Part shown: positions 1-8,869 of the stretch, piece by piece | How the letters are laid out: each line of letters opens with the position of its first letter | How positions within the stretch are numbered: position 1 is the stretch's first letter | NCBI RefSeq assembly: GCF_001280015.1 | Contig: NZ_LGDV01000213.1 | Span: forward strand, 234,847 to 298,846 | DNA: 64,000 nt | From: Streptomyces sp. MMG1121 | GTDB taxonomy: Bacteria; Actinomycetota; Actinomycetes; Streptomycetales; Streptomycetaceae | Direction: 5' to 3' | Made by a program: the position numbers and the translations under genes | The notes under the pieces: model-generated | Database searches by the model: none | What the model saw: the letters and a program-made list of their open reading frames with translations, nothing else | Told to the model about the DNA's origin: nothing

Positions 1-1199
1 TACCAGTGGGCGAAGCGCGCGGCGAGGGTCCGGCCGTCCGGGTTCCACATCAGGTCCGCGTTGGTGGACAGCGCCCACGGGCCCAGCAGCAGACGGGCCA
101 GCTTCTTCTGGAATTGGCCGGCGAGCCCGTCCAGGTGCCCGGACGCGCCGTGGCGTTCCAGCATGCCCTGCAGGAGTTGCGCCTCCATCGCGGCCACCGT
201 CTGGCCCTGGGCGTAGACGGGGTTGAAGACACAGACGGCATCGCCCACGGCGATGAGCCGGTCCGGCCAGTCCCGTACGGCATGGTACGGCCGCCACTGG
301 TTGTCGGCGTTGGTGTAGCGGTGGGTGGCCTCCTGGACGGTGCGCCGGCTGAGCTGCTTGGCCAGGTGCGGGATGTCCAGGCTCGCGGCGAACGCCAGGT
401 AGCCCTCGTCGTCGGTCGGCGGCTGGTCCTCGAAGCCGAACAGCGAGCAGGTCCACCGGTTGCGCTCCACGGCGAACAGGACCCCGCCCCGGCGCACCCG
501 GGGAGCGGACAGCATCTGGTAGGCGACCTGGAAGCCGGGGTGGCCGGGGTCGCTCTCGTCCGGTCGGTCGAAGGTCATCGACGTATAGGTGACCTTCGCC
601 TTCACAGTCCGTTTGGGCGGCACGGTGATGCCCAGGGCGGCCAGCCAGTCCGCCAGGGAGCTGGACCGTCCGCTGGCATCGACGACCAGATCGGCGGCCA
701 GCTCGAACGGCTCCGCGCCCTGCGACCGGCAGGTCACACCGCTCACCCGGCCCGAGGAGTCCCGGAGCAGACCCGTGCCCTGGGTGGACGGCATCAGTCT
801 GACCTGGGGCAGGGCGAGCACCTTGCGTCGCAGCCGGCGTTCCAGCTCGTCACGGGTGAAGGTCTGGATCCGGACGCCCGTGCGCACGCGTGGCGCGAGG
901 CCGACCGGCAGCAGGAAGTCGCTGCCCTCTCCGTAGTCGAACACCGGCGCTCCCGCCTGCCTCAACTCCTCACGCAGTCCCGGGAACAGCCGCTCGAGGA
1001 TCTCCCCGCCCTTGGCCAGCATCGCGTGCGCGTGATAGCCTTGCGGGGCGCCCGGATGCACGCCGGTGTCCTCGTCGACGGCGTCCCGTTCCACGAGGAC
1101 GACCTGCGCGAAGAAGTCGCTCAGCACCCGCGCGGTCACCAGTCCGGCGTAGCTGCCGCCGATGACAACTGCTGTGCCCCAAGGGCGATCCGTACTCAA
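1..1199 (-). CDS. FAD-dependent monooxygenase/oxidoreductase, C-terminus off left edge
   Basis: About 399 codons are visible; the gene continues past base 1. Near the N-terminus is a dinucleotide-binding turn, VVIGGSYAGLVTARVL (a GGSYAG variant of GxGxxG), then LVERD at the end of the second beta strand. Late in the chain, AVGDAVCVFNPVYAQGQ is the GD motif of class A flavoprotein monooxygenases that contacts the FAD ribityl chain. I chose the TTG at 1199 because GGGAG lies a few bases upstream; an in-frame GTG at 1211 has no ribosome site. The family hydroxylates or epoxidises small molecules with NAD(P)H and O2. The substrate cannot be read. There is no clear operon partner on the visible side. 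Confidence 0.85.
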   Translation of the reverse strand, partial: MSTDRPWGTAVVIGGSYAGLVTARVLSDFFAQVVLVERDAVDEDTGVHPGAPQGYHAHAMLAKGGEILERLFPGLREELRQAGAPVFDYGEGSDFLLPVGLAPRVRTGVRIQTFTRDELERRLRRKVLALPQVRLMPSTQGTGLLRDSSGRVSGVTCRSQGAEPFELAADLVVDASGRSSSLADWLAALGITVPPKRTVKAKVTYTSMTFDRPDESDPGHPGFQVAYQMLSAPRVRRGGVLFAVERNRWTCSLFGFEDQPPTDDEGYLAFAASLDIPHLAKQLSRRTVQEATHRYTNADNQWRPYHAVRDWPDRLIAVGDAVCVFNPVYAQGQTVAAMEAQLLQGMLERHGASGHLDGLAGQFQKKLARLLLGPWALSTNADLMWNPDGRTLAARFAHW

Positions 1200-1340
1200 G
1201 TCGTCTCCCACACGTGACCGGGCCAGGGCGTCCGCACGGGTCAACGGCGGCGCGGAGGCACCGGGCACGGGGCTCGGGAAGCACTCGGGGAGCGCGTTGC
1301 GGGCTCACGATCCCGCTCGTGCCGCCGCGGTGACGTCGGC

Positions 1341-3092
1341 TCAGCCCTCGATCGTGACGGACAGGATCGCCCCGATGAAGCCTCCGGTCCCCGTCTGAAC
1401 GCCGTGCCAGGTGTCGCCCGCCTGCGGCCTGGTGCCGTACATCTTGAAGAAGAACAGGGGATCGCCGCCGGACGCGGTGGTGTTGCGGACGCCGGGGTCG
1501 CGGCGGGCGTAGTTCTCCATGGTGACGTAGTCGTTGCCGCTGGTCGCCACGGTGGCGCCGAAGTGGTACTCGAAGGTGCTGTCCCGGTCGCGGTCGCTCT
1601 CCTGCTGCGCGTCGCCGTAGCCGACCGTCACCAGTGCGGAGCCGGGAGGCGGGGGCGGCAGGAACTCGTTGAGGCCCAACTGCCTCAGGGCCGCGTCCAG
1701 TTGGGGCGAGTTGGCCGCCTTCAGGTCCTGGAAGGTGCGGCTCATCTGCTGGGAGTAGGCCAGGTACGCCTGCTGGTCCCCGGCGACTCCCTTGCGGAAG
1801 GCCTCCTCGACCCCGTCGAGATGCTGGGTACCGCTGTCCTCGACGAGGTCGAGGACTCGGGCCAGGAAGTTCTCCCAGGCCTTGATGCCCTGGGCCGACA
1901 GGCCCTTCTTGCCGGTGACGAACTCCGCCATCTCGTTGCAGCGCTGCGGGGTGAGGACAGACAGACCGGTCGCCTTCTTCGTCATGCCCACCTTTCCGGC
2001 CAGGCCGGCTCGCTTGTTCTCCACCACCGGCTTGACCTGGTACAGCCGCCGCTCTCCCGACTCGCCCTCCACACGCAGATAGCGGGTGCCCCGGCGAAGC
2101 TGTACGCGTCCGGCGAGCGCCTCGTTGGCCTGTCGGATGTGCTCCTCGGTGGCGAAGAAGACCTTGGACTCGCCCGGTCCCTGCTCGATCGCGAGATCGA
2201 AGGCGTCCGAGAGGCGCAACCGGACACTGCCGTTGAAGACGATGTTGGCCGTCCGCGTCCCGGCGTCGGAGAAGTAGCTGCCGCCTGCCTCATCCTGGCT
2301 GGGGAAGAAGTGGTCGTCGCTCTCGGCGGACTTGTTGGAGCCGATCGACGCACGCCGGTGCTTGGTGGGGTAGTTCTCGGCGCCGGGTTCGATCTCGACG
2401 TAGCGCTGGACGGCCGCTCCCGCGCCGTCGCTCCTGTCGGTCGCGCGCTGCAGGGCCGGGGCGGGCGCGCCGCCCGCCATGACGCGGTGTGCGGTGGCCT
2501 CGGCCTCCCGCTCGAACCGGTCGGAGGGGTCACTCAGACTCAGGCCCTGACCCGTGTCGGTACCGGAGACGGGCCCTGAACGCTGCTGGACGACATGGGT
2601 GAGTTCATGCGCGAGCGTGTGCTTGTCCGACCCGTTCTCGCCGATGACGATGTGCCGGCCGGAGGTGTACGCGCGGGCGCCGATCTCGCTCGCCGAGCGC
2701 TGGGCGGCGGCGCCCGAGTGCACGCGTACGTCGCCGAAGTCGGCGCCGCCGAAGCGGTTCTCCATCTCGGTGCGGACGCCGGAGTCCAGCGGCCGGCCCG
2801 GGGAGCGCAGCACGTCGTGCACGCTGGATTGGCGCTGTACGTCGGGCACAGCGGACTCCCGCCGCGCGGCCGGATCGTGGTCGCCCTCGGCGCGGTGCTC
2901 GTGCTCCGGCCCGGACAGCAGACGGGCCACCGCCGCGTTCCCCACGGTGCGTTGCAGGGCCCGCACCGCAGCCGGGGACAGCCGTCCCACCGGGGCGGAG
3001 GCAGGCGCCGGGGAGCGCGAGCCGACGGCCGGCCTGCCGGACCGGGCCCTCGCCTCGTCGGTGGTGGCGCCCGGCTGCTCGTGCTTGCGCAT
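1341..3092 (-). CDS. DUF4157 (eCIS-core) domain protein with unknown C-terminal domain
   Basis: 583 aa. The frame is open further upstream, but the ATG at 3092 follows an AAGGG-like site and begins a plausible protein (MRKHEQPG). After a low-complexity Arg/Ala/Pro-rich N-terminus, residues 97-175 form a DUF4157 domain with the zinc-protease-like motif HELTHVVQQ (162-170). This domain marks proteins linked to extracellular contractile injection systems and polymorphic effectors. The C-terminal half (about 230-583) is unlike the first and ends in an aromatic- and Gly-rich block with YVTMENYAR and FFFKMYG, which I cannot assign to a known toxin. No eCIS tail or baseplate gene is visible, so it would be an orphan cargo or effector candidate. 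It lies 138 bases downstream of the glycosyltransferase on the same strand. Confidence 0.8.
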   Translation of the reverse strand: MRKHEQPGATTDEARARSGRPAVGSRSPAPASAPVGRLSPAAVRALQRTVGNAAVARLLSGPEHEHRAEGDHDPAARRESAVPDVQRQSSVHDVLRSPGRPLDSGVRTEMENRFGGADFGDVRVHSGAAAQRSASEIGARAYTSGRHIVIGENGSDKHTLAHELTHVVQQRSGPVSGTDTGQGLSLSDPSDRFEREAEATAHRVMAGGAPAPALQRATDRSDGAGAAVQRYVEIEPGAENYPTKHRRASIGSNKSAESDDHFFPSQDEAGGSYFSDAGTRTANIVFNGSVRLRLSDAFDLAIEQGPGESKVFFATEEHIRQANEALAGRVQLRRGTRYLRVEGESGERRLYQVKPVVENKRAGLAGKVGMTKKATGLSVLTPQRCNEMAEFVTGKKGLSAQGIKAWENFLARVLDLVEDSGTQHLDGVEEAFRKGVAGDQQAYLAYSQQMSRTFQDLKAANSPQLDAALRQLGLNEFLPPPPPGSALVTVGYGDAQQESDRDRDSTFEYHFGATVATSGNDYVTMENYARRDPGVRNTTASGGDPLFFFKMYGTRPQAGDTWHGVQTGTGGFIGAILSVTIEG

Positions 3093-3230
3093 GGTGACCC
3101 TTCGCTGGAGGGCGGCGACAAGATCCGCACCCCAAGTCTCGCCCGCGCTCCTGGCGGAGGGGAAGCACCGGGAGGGCAGCTTCTGGGGCAGGCTCGGTCC
3201 GCACCGTGCAGACGGGCGGTGCGGCACCCT

Positions 3231-5345
3231 TCACCCGGGTCTGCCGCCGGGGCGGCCGAGGACGGCGTCGGTGGTTCTGAGGGCCAGGTCGTGATCCGGT
3301 GTCAGGTACGGCTGCAGGGTGACCCGGCCGTCCGGCCGCGAGCAGTGGGCCACGGGAAACGTGTTGATGTCCCGGCGGTCCGCGATGTCGCCGGTCAGCA
3401 TGCCCAGGCGGAGTTCGGGGCCGCCGTACGCGCTCAGCCGCAGGTCCCACCGTGCCTCTTTGCCGGGGTGGTGCTCGGCCACGGTGGCGAGCGGGATACC
3501 GATGTCGAAGTCGCCGTACGGATCGACGTAGCAGTACGCGTCGAAGGCCCAGGCCCGGTGTCCCTGGAGCCGGGCCCGGAACCGGTAGTGGTGGGCACGG
3601 GCGGCCCGGCCGTGGAGCGAGCCGGTCAGCTCGATCGCCGCCTCGCCGACGGCGACCGACACCACCTCAGCGTGGGCCGGTCGCAGCCAGGTGCGCAGGG
3701 CCAGACCGCCGTCCTGGTCCGTATAGGGGATCCATGCGGTGCAGCCCGCGTCGGACGGGCGGCGCGCTGCGGGGTCCAGGAGCCGTGCCGTTTCGATCGG
3801 GCCCGCCAGGACCGGGCGTGAGGTGTTGCCGCTGACATGCTGGACGAAGGCGTCCCAGTGTCCTTCGGCGAGGGACCACGAAGCCTTGTCCAGCACCGCC
3901 CGCAGGCCCCGCCCCTCGTCTGTCGCCCACTGTTCGAGGCGCAGTCTCACGACGTCACCCGCGGCACTGTCGCGGGGACGCAGCACGAGGTTCCAGGCGT
4001 CGGGCGTGAGGGTGGGCCGGTCGACGTGGAAGGCGAGGGAACCGTCGGGCAGCACACGGCAGCCGACTCCGACCGGGGATCCGAGGCCGGCCAGGCCGAC
4101 GAGTTCCAGCGCGCGACGCCACAGCGGAAGGCCGCCGTCGGCCTCCGGGCGGGCTCCGCGCAGCAGGGACAATCCTTTTCGGGTGCCGATGTCCGGCCTG
4201 AGGTCCGCGAAGAGCGCGTCGTACTGCGCGGCGATGTGCCGGGGGCGGAAGCGTACGGAGGTCCGGCGTGCCGCGGCGGCCATCCGGTGGCGTTCGGCGT
4301 CGTTCTCGATCAGGCGGCACAGCGCGTCGGCGAGCGCGTCCTCGACCGCACCCCGCGCGGGCACGAGCAGTCCGTCCTCGCCGTGCGTGATGATCTCGCG
4401 GGGCGCGTGGTCGCAGTCGGTGCTCACCACGGGCACCCCGCAGCTCATCGCCTCCAGGAGGGTCGTGCCCGACGGTTCGGTACTGCTCGACACGACGGCG
4501 ATGGCTCCCTTGGCCCACTCCGGGTCCATGGGGGTGCGCTCCCCCATCAGCAGGACGTGGTCGTGCAGGCCGAGGGCGTCGATGCGGCGGCGCAGGCGGC
4601 CGTGCTCGCGGCCGCGGCCGTAGATGCGCAGCGTCCAGTCCGGGTGCACCGCCACGACCTTGGCGAACGCGTCGACGAGCCGGTCGTACCGCTTGGTCGC
4701 GGTCAGCCGCCCCGCCGTCACCACGGTCCTCGACTCCCCGTTCGAGGGTTCCACGCCGGGCGCGGGGGCGCAGACGGGAACGGCGGTGAGGCGCGTCGGT
4801 GCGGAGTACAGGACCCTGCGGTGGGCGCGTGCGTCCGCCGCGGACACGGTCACATAGGCGTCGAGGAGGGACGCGGCCCCGTCGAGGTCGTCCCGGAGCG
4901 CTTCCGGGTGGAGGTCGCGGGTGGCGTGCTCCTGGCCGATGCGCAGCTGGTCCGTGCGGCCGTGCTCGGCCAGGAAGCAGGTCAGGTACGGCCGTGTCGC
5001 GATCACCACGTCGGCGTCGGTTTCCCGGAGGTGGGCCGCGAGTCTCGCCTCGCCGAGTGCGCTGGGCGGCGTCGGGCCGTCGTGCACCGGGCCGTGGGGG
5101 CACACGGAGCCGCGGGTGTGCTGATCGGCGGTGCTCCCGGCGAAGTGCCGGGAGGTGGGCCGCAGGTCCACCAGGGCACGCACCTTCACGCCCGGCACCG
5201 GCGCCAGGCGCGGCCGGTCGGCGGTGCGGTAGTAGGAGAGGATCTCCACGTCGTGCTGTTCGGCCAGTGCGCCGGCGAGGTTGGTCGTGGCCCGGACCGT
5301 GCCGCTGATGCCGTAGGCGTCGTAGAGCAGGAAAGTGATCTTCAT
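3231..5345 (-). CDS. Family 4 glycosyltransferase with long C-terminal extension
   Basis: 704 aa from the ATG at 5345, which has AAGAGA just upstream; the longer open frame to 5516 lacks a ribosome site. Residues 1-370 are a GT-B retaining glycosyltransferase: N-terminal MKITFLLYDAYGISGT, a TAGRLTATKRYDRLVDAF acceptor/donor linker, and the EX7E donor motif EPSGTTLLE (290-298). About 330 further residues form a second, beta-rich domain with no motif I recognise. TagF/TarF-like enzymes carry comparable tails, which suggests cell-wall glycopolymer or exopolysaccharide modification. No signal peptide or membrane segment is seen, so it should act at the inner face of the membrane with a nucleotide sugar. 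Acceptor and sugar are unknown. Confidence 0.85.
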   Translation of the reverse strand: MKITFLLYDAYGISGTVRATTNLAGALAEQHDVEILSYYRTADRPRLAPVPGVKVRALVDLRPTSRHFAGSTADQHTRGSVCPHGPVHDGPTPPSALGEARLAAHLRETDADVVIATRPYLTCFLAEHGRTDQLRIGQEHATRDLHPEALRDDLDGAASLLDAYVTVSAADARAHRRVLYSAPTRLTAVPVCAPAPGVEPSNGESRTVVTAGRLTATKRYDRLVDAFAKVVAVHPDWTLRIYGRGREHGRLRRRIDALGLHDHVLLMGERTPMDPEWAKGAIAVVSSSTEPSGTTLLEAMSCGVPVVSTDCDHAPREIITHGEDGLLVPARGAVEDALADALCRLIENDAERHRMAAAARRTSVRFRPRHIAAQYDALFADLRPDIGTRKGLSLLRGARPEADGGLPLWRRALELVGLAGLGSPVGVGCRVLPDGSLAFHVDRPTLTPDAWNLVLRPRDSAAGDVVRLRLEQWATDEGRGLRAVLDKASWSLAEGHWDAFVQHVSGNTSRPVLAGPIETARLLDPAARRPSDAGCTAWIPYTDQDGGLALRTWLRPAHAEVVSVAVGEAAIELTGSLHGRAARAHHYRFRARLQGHRAWAFDAYCYVDPYGDFDIGIPLATVAEHHPGKEARWDLRLSAYGGPELRLGMLTGDIADRRDINTFPVAHCSRPDGRVTLQPYLTPDHDLALRTTDAVLGRPGGRPG

Positions 5346-5365
5346 CGCGTCTCTTCGTGGCTCGC

Positions 5366-5509
5366 TCAGCCGATCAGGCCGGCGATCGTCGCGGCGACAC
5401 GGTGGGCGAGGGCGGCGTACACGTCGGGTCGCAGGACGGCCAGGACCGCGGCCGAGGCCATGATGATCACGAAGGCGGCCTCCCTGCCGCCGCCCAGGTG
5501 TCCGTTCAC
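5366..5509 (-). CDS. Possible small hydrophobic protein (47 aa)
   Basis: GTG start at 5509, TGA at 5366, ending 20 bases upstream of the glycosyltransferase start on the same strand. The product has a single hydrophobic segment (AAFVIIMASAAVLAVL, about residues 11-26) and a short polar tail, so it could be a single-pass membrane microprotein. The GTG overlaps the TGA of a ten-codon ATG mini-ORF preceded by GGAGG, which could couple translation. The ribosome site is otherwise weak. I do not recognise a family, and a chance ORF is possible. Confidence 0.35.
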   Translation of the reverse strand: MNGHLGGGREAAFVIIMASAAVLAVLRPDVYAALAHRVAATIAGLIG

Positions 5510-5720
5510 CGGGCATCTGCTTCTGTGCTGTGCGTCATGCCTCCAGCCTGGGGCGGGGCCCGGTCGTTGAGGTATCCGACGGCAGGCCGGACCTGCCCCG
5601 CCGGGCGGCTGGAGTCGACCCCCCGGTCGGCTGGTTCCACTCGGCCGGGGCAACCGTGACGGTGGCCGAGCCCTCTTAGGGTCGTAGGCGCAGACGCGGG
5701 ACGGACGACAGCGGGACGGG

Positions 5721-6398
5721 GTGCACGTGATCCGGGTAGTGGTGGTGGACGACGAGGCGCTCGTCCGCTCCGGCTTCCAGCTCATCCTGAACGCCGCCGA
5801 GGACATCGAGGTGGTGGCGACGGTGAGCGGTGCCGGGGCCGTGGCCCGCGTCCGCGAGACACGTCCGGACGTCGTCCTGCTGGACATCCGCATGCCGGAC
5901 GTCGACGGGCTCACCGTACTTCGCGAAGTGCGTACGCTGCCGGACGGGCCGGTCGTGGCGATGCTGACGACGTTCGACACAGACGAGTACGTCCTGGCGG
6001 CGCTGCGTCATGGTGCGGCCGGTTTCCTACTCAAGGACACCGAGCCGGAACAACTGGCCCAGATGGTCCGCACGCTCGCCGCCGGCGGCATCGTCATGTC
6101 CCCCAAGGCCTCGCGCACCCTGCTGCTCAGCCACCCCGGCACCGAGTCGGCGGACGCCGAGGAGGCGGCCCGCGTACGGCGGCTGACCGCACGCGAACTG
6201 GACGTGCTCGTGCTCGTCGCGGAAGGGCTGTCGAACGCCGACGTCGGACTGCGCCTCCACCTCAGCGCCGGCACCGTGAAGGACCACGTCAGCGCGATCT
6301 TCACCAAGCTGCGGGTGACCAGCCGCATACAGGCCGCGCTCCTCGCCCAGCGGGCACGGCTCCTGGACGGACAGGGCCGGTCGGAGGGCGGCCGATGA
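5721..6398 (+). CDS. NarL/LuxR-family response regulator
   Basis: 225 aa. An N-terminal receiver has the acidic pocket VVVDDE, the phospho-acceptor Asp55 in LLDIRMPD, and conserved Thr and Lys in MLTTFDTDE and FLLKDTEP. The C-terminal LuxR-type helix-turn-helix (about 155-205) includes LTARELDVLVLVAEGLSNADV and TVKDHVSAIFTKL. The GTG at 5721 or the one at 5727 could be the start; GGGACGGGG precedes both. It overlaps the downstream kinase by ATGA, so the pair is translationally coupled. It should be phosphorylated by that kinase and act as a DNA-binding regulator. Targets are unknown; the nearest left-hand genes face away. Confidence 0.93.
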   Translation: MHVIRVVVVDDEALVRSGFQLILNAAEDIEVVATVSGAGAVARVRETRPDVVLLDIRMPDVDGLTVLREVRTLPDGPVVAMLTTFDTDEYVLAALRHGAAGFLLKDTEPEQLAQMVRTLAAGGIVMSPKASRTLLLSHPGTESADAEEAARVRRLTARELDVLVLVAEGLSNADVGLRLHLSAGTVKDHVSAIFTKLRVTSRIQAALLAQRARLLDGQGRSEGGR

Positions 6399-7513
6399 CC
6401 GGCCGGCGGGCGGGCTCGGCACGGCTTCCGGCGCCCGTCGTCGACGCCGGGCTCGTCGCCGTCGCCGTGGCGGACGCCTGGCTCGCCGCGTGGGACACCT
6501 CAAGGCTCGGCGTGGTGCTCGCCGCGGTGGCCTGTGCCGCTCTCGCGCTGCGCCGCCGCGCGCCACTGGCCGTCGTCCTGCTCACGGTGCCGGCCACCGT
6601 GGTCGTGGACCTCGTGGCGGCCCCGCTGGCGGCGCTGTTCGCGCTGTCCGAACGGTCCCGCGACCGCCGCCTGCCGGCAGCGTGCGCCGTCCTGACCGCG
6701 GCGGCCTCCGCCGCGCCCTGGCCGTGGCACGACCCCGAGTCGCGCGACCGCACCTGGACACTGATCCAGTTCGTCTACACCCTGGCCGGCACCGCCGCCC
6801 CCGTACTCCTCGGCCAACTGGTCCAGGCACGGCGGGACCTGTCGCAGCGCCTCGCCGAGATCGAGGAGGCCAGGGAGCACGAACGGGCCCTGCACGCCCA
6901 GGCCGTACTCGCCCGTGAACGCGCCCAGCTGGCCCGCGAGATGCACGACGTCGTCTCGCATCAGGTCAGTCTGATCGCCGTCCAGGCCGGCGCCCTTCAG
7001 GTCGCGGCCAAGGACACGGACGCCCGGGAGGCGGCACGGACCATCCGTTCGCTGAGTGTGTCCACGCTCGATGAACTGAGGAACATGGTCACCCTGCTGC
7101 GGGCCTCCGGCGGCCGCGCCACCGAGCTGACGCCGCAGCCCACCCTGGCCGACATACGACGGCTGGTCGCGACGAGCGGCATCGACGCGGAGCTGACCGG
7201 CCGGCTGCCCGACACGATCACCACTCCCGCCCAGCGGGCGATCTACCGCACCGTGCAGGAGGCCCTGACGAACGTGCGCAAGCACGCCCCCGGAGCCGAC
7301 GCGACCGTCAGGCTGTGGCGCGACGGCGACGACGTCGGGGTCACGGTCACCAACGGCCGCCCCACCCGCCCCTCCCTCCCGCTGCCCGGCTCGCAGCAGG
7401 GCCTGGTCGGCCTCAGGGAACGGGCCGAGATCCTGCACGGCACGTTCGCCTCCGGCCCGACCGCCGACGGGGGTTACCGGGTGAGCGTCCGGCTCCCGGC
7501 CCCGCCGAAGTGA
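6395..7513 (+). CDS. NarL-type sensor histidine kinase (HisKA_3)
   Basis: 372 aa, starting at the ATG overlapping the regulator stop. The N-terminal 145 residues hold four or five hydrophobic segments with very short loops, so sensing is probably within or at the membrane. A short coiled coil (about 145-178) leads to the dimerisation/phosphotransfer helix, with His184 in LAREMHDVVSHQVSLI. The C-terminal ATPase domain has an N-box with EALTNVRKHAP and a G-box ending GLVGLRERAEILHG. This is the DesK/NarX-like class common in Streptomyces. Partner is the upstream regulator. The signal is unknown. Confidence 0.93.
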   Translation: MTGRRAGSARLPAPVVDAGLVAVAVADAWLAAWDTSRLGVVLAAVACAALALRRRAPLAVVLLTVPATVVVDLVAAPLAALFALSERSRDRRLPAACAVLTAAASAAPWPWHDPESRDRTWTLIQFVYTLAGTAAPVLLGQLVQARRDLSQRLAEIEEAREHERALHAQAVLARERAQLAREMHDVVSHQVSLIAVQAGALQVAAKDTDAREAARTIRSLSVSTLDELRNMVTLLRASGGRATELTPQPTLADIRRLVATSGIDAELTGRLPDTITTPAQRAIYRTVQEALTNVRKHAPGADATVRLWRDGDDVGVTVTNGRPTRPSLPLPGSQQGLVGLRERAEILHGTFASGPTADGGYRVSVRLPAPPK

Positions 7514-7643
7514 CGTCGGGGCACGGGTGGCGTTCCGGGATGTGACACGGCCCCCCGCCCGGCCGCGCGCCGGGGCTGCGGCGCAAGGAGCCGGCCACGC
7601 CGGCCGGCGCCGACGGCCGGCCAAGGGACGGGTGCGCCGCTGC

Positions 7644-8138
7644 TCAGGTCAGGGCCAGTCGCATGAGCGTCAGGTCGAGCCAGCGGCCGAACTTGGTGCC
7701 GACCTCCGGCAGCGTGCCGGCGTGGTCGAACCCGAACCGTTCGTGCAGCCGGATCGAGGGCGTGTTCCCGGCTTCGATACCGGCGATCATCACATGGTGG
7801 CCCGCCTCGCGCGCGGCCGTGATGAGGACGTCCAGCAGCGCGGATCCGATGCCGAGTCCGTGCCGGCCCTCGCGGACGTAGACCGAGTTCTCCACCGTGT
7901 GCCGGTAGCCGTCCAGCTCCCGCCAGGGGCCGTAGACCGCGAACCCGGCCACCTCCGCGTCGACCTCGGCGACGAAGGCCGAGCCGCGCTCCAGGTGCGC
8001 GGCCAGCCAGATGACTCCCTGGGCAGGGGTCTGTGGAGTCTGGGTCCACAGGGCCGTCGAGTGCTCGACGGCGTGGTTGCGGATCGCGCGGACGGCCTCC
8101 ACATCGCCGGGCCGCGCTGGGCGCACTGTCACGGCCAC
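7644..8138 (-). CDS. GNAT acetyltransferase, PAT/methionine-sulfoximine type
   Basis: 164 aa from the GTG at 8138, preceded by AAGGA with good spacing. Its layout matches phosphinothricin/methionine-sulfoximine N-acetyltransferases: VRPARPGDVEAVRAIRNHAV at the N-terminus, ENSVYVREG followed by the acetyl-CoA loop GRHGLGIGSALL, then HHVMIAGIEAGNTPSIRLHERFGF. These enzymes acetylate the amino group of glutamate-analogue toxins and related amino acids in the cytoplasm. It faces the XRE-cupin regulator across 25 bases, an arrangement expected when the regulator controls the enzyme. Exact substrate cannot be told. Confidence 0.85.
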   Translation of the reverse strand: MAVTVRPARPGDVEAVRAIRNHAVEHSTALWTQTPQTPAQGVIWLAAHLERGSAFVAEVDAEVAGFAVYGPWRELDGYRHTVENSVYVREGRHGLGIGSALLDVLITAAREAGHHVMIAGIEAGNTPSIRLHERFGFDHAGTLPEVGTKFGRWLDLTLMRLALT

Positions 8139-8151
8139 AGGGTTCCTTGCG

Positions 8152-8175
8152 TATATTGAAGTCATGTCCAACATA
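8152..8175. promoter_or_regulatory. Imperfect palindrome and leaderless promoter between GNAT and XRE genes
   Basis: TATATTGAAGTC and the reverse complement of ATGTCCAACATA share TATrTTGrA half-sites (7 of 12 positions), spanning the start of the XRE gene. TATATT at 8152-8157 is a good -10 element ending six bases before the ATG at 8164, so the XRE transcript is probably leaderless. The site would let the XRE protein repress itself and the divergent GNAT gene. Binding is inferred. Confidence 0.5.
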
Positions 8176-8754
8176 GTAGATCCACTGGTGGGGCAGATCG
8201 CGGCCCGTATCCGCACCGAACGGGAACGCCGCCGCTGGACCCTGGCCCAGCTCGCCGAGGCCTCCGGCGTGTCCCAGGCCATGATCAGCCGGATCGAGCG
8301 CGCGGAGAGCAGCCCCACCGCGGTCGTCCTGGGCAAGCTGTCCGCGGCGTTCCGGCTCAGCGTCGCCTCCCTGCTCGCCCTCGCGGAAGGGACGCGGGAG
8401 GACACGGAGGGCGCGGCGGGCGTGCGCCGCCCGGCGGACAGGGCCGAGTGGCGTGACCCCGCGACCGGCTACCGGCGCCGCCAGATCACCGGCCCGCGCT
8501 TCCCCGCGGAGATCGCCGAGATCCGTCTGCCGGCCGGCGCCCGCGTGCCGTATCCGGCCGCGGCCTTCGCCTTCGTACGACAGGTCGTCTGGGTCCTCGA
8601 CGGCCGGCTGACCTTCCACGACGGCGACACCGTCCATGAGCTGGACGCGGGCGACACCATCGAGCTGGGCGAGCCCGCCGAGCGCGTCTTCGCCAACACC
8701 ACCGGCACCGAGTGCCGTTACGCCGTCGTCCTCGCTCGCGGCAGCACTCCGTGA
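8164..8754 (+). CDS. XRE-family regulator with cupin domain
   Basis: 196 aa. Residues 10-70 are an HTH_3 domain (RRRWTLAQLAEASGVSQAMI, SRIERAESSPTAVVLGKLSAAF). Residues 110-190 are a small cupin barrel (VWVLDGRLTFHDGD, LDAGDTIELGEP) that in this family senses a small ligand. The cupin lacks the full set of metal-binding His residues seen in enzymes, which fits a regulatory role. It is divergent from the GNAT gene and probably controls it in response to that enzyme's substrate. The start codon sits directly behind a -10 box. Confidence 0.9.
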   Translation: MSNIVDPLVGQIAARIRTERERRRWTLAQLAEASGVSQAMISRIERAESSPTAVVLGKLSAAFRLSVASLLALAEGTREDTEGAAGVRRPADRAEWRDPATGYRRRQITGPRFPAEIAEIRLPAGARVPYPAAAFAFVRQVVWVLDGRLTFHDGDTVHELDAGDTIELGEPAERVFANTTGTECRYAVVLARGSTP

Positions 8755-8869
8755 CTCCGTAGCCGACGACGCCAACCCGGCCCCCAGCGCCTGGTCGGCG
8801 CACGGCTCACCGCTCCGGCCGCCGCTCTCGCCCGGCGCGGGCGTACTCCTGGCTGCCCGCCTCCGACCG

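Noticed and set aside
3837..5570. 577-codon plus-strand open frame opposite the glycosyltransferase
   Set aside because: Low-complexity Gly/Arg/Val-rich translation antisense to a gene with clear motifs; typical shadow in very GC-rich DNA.
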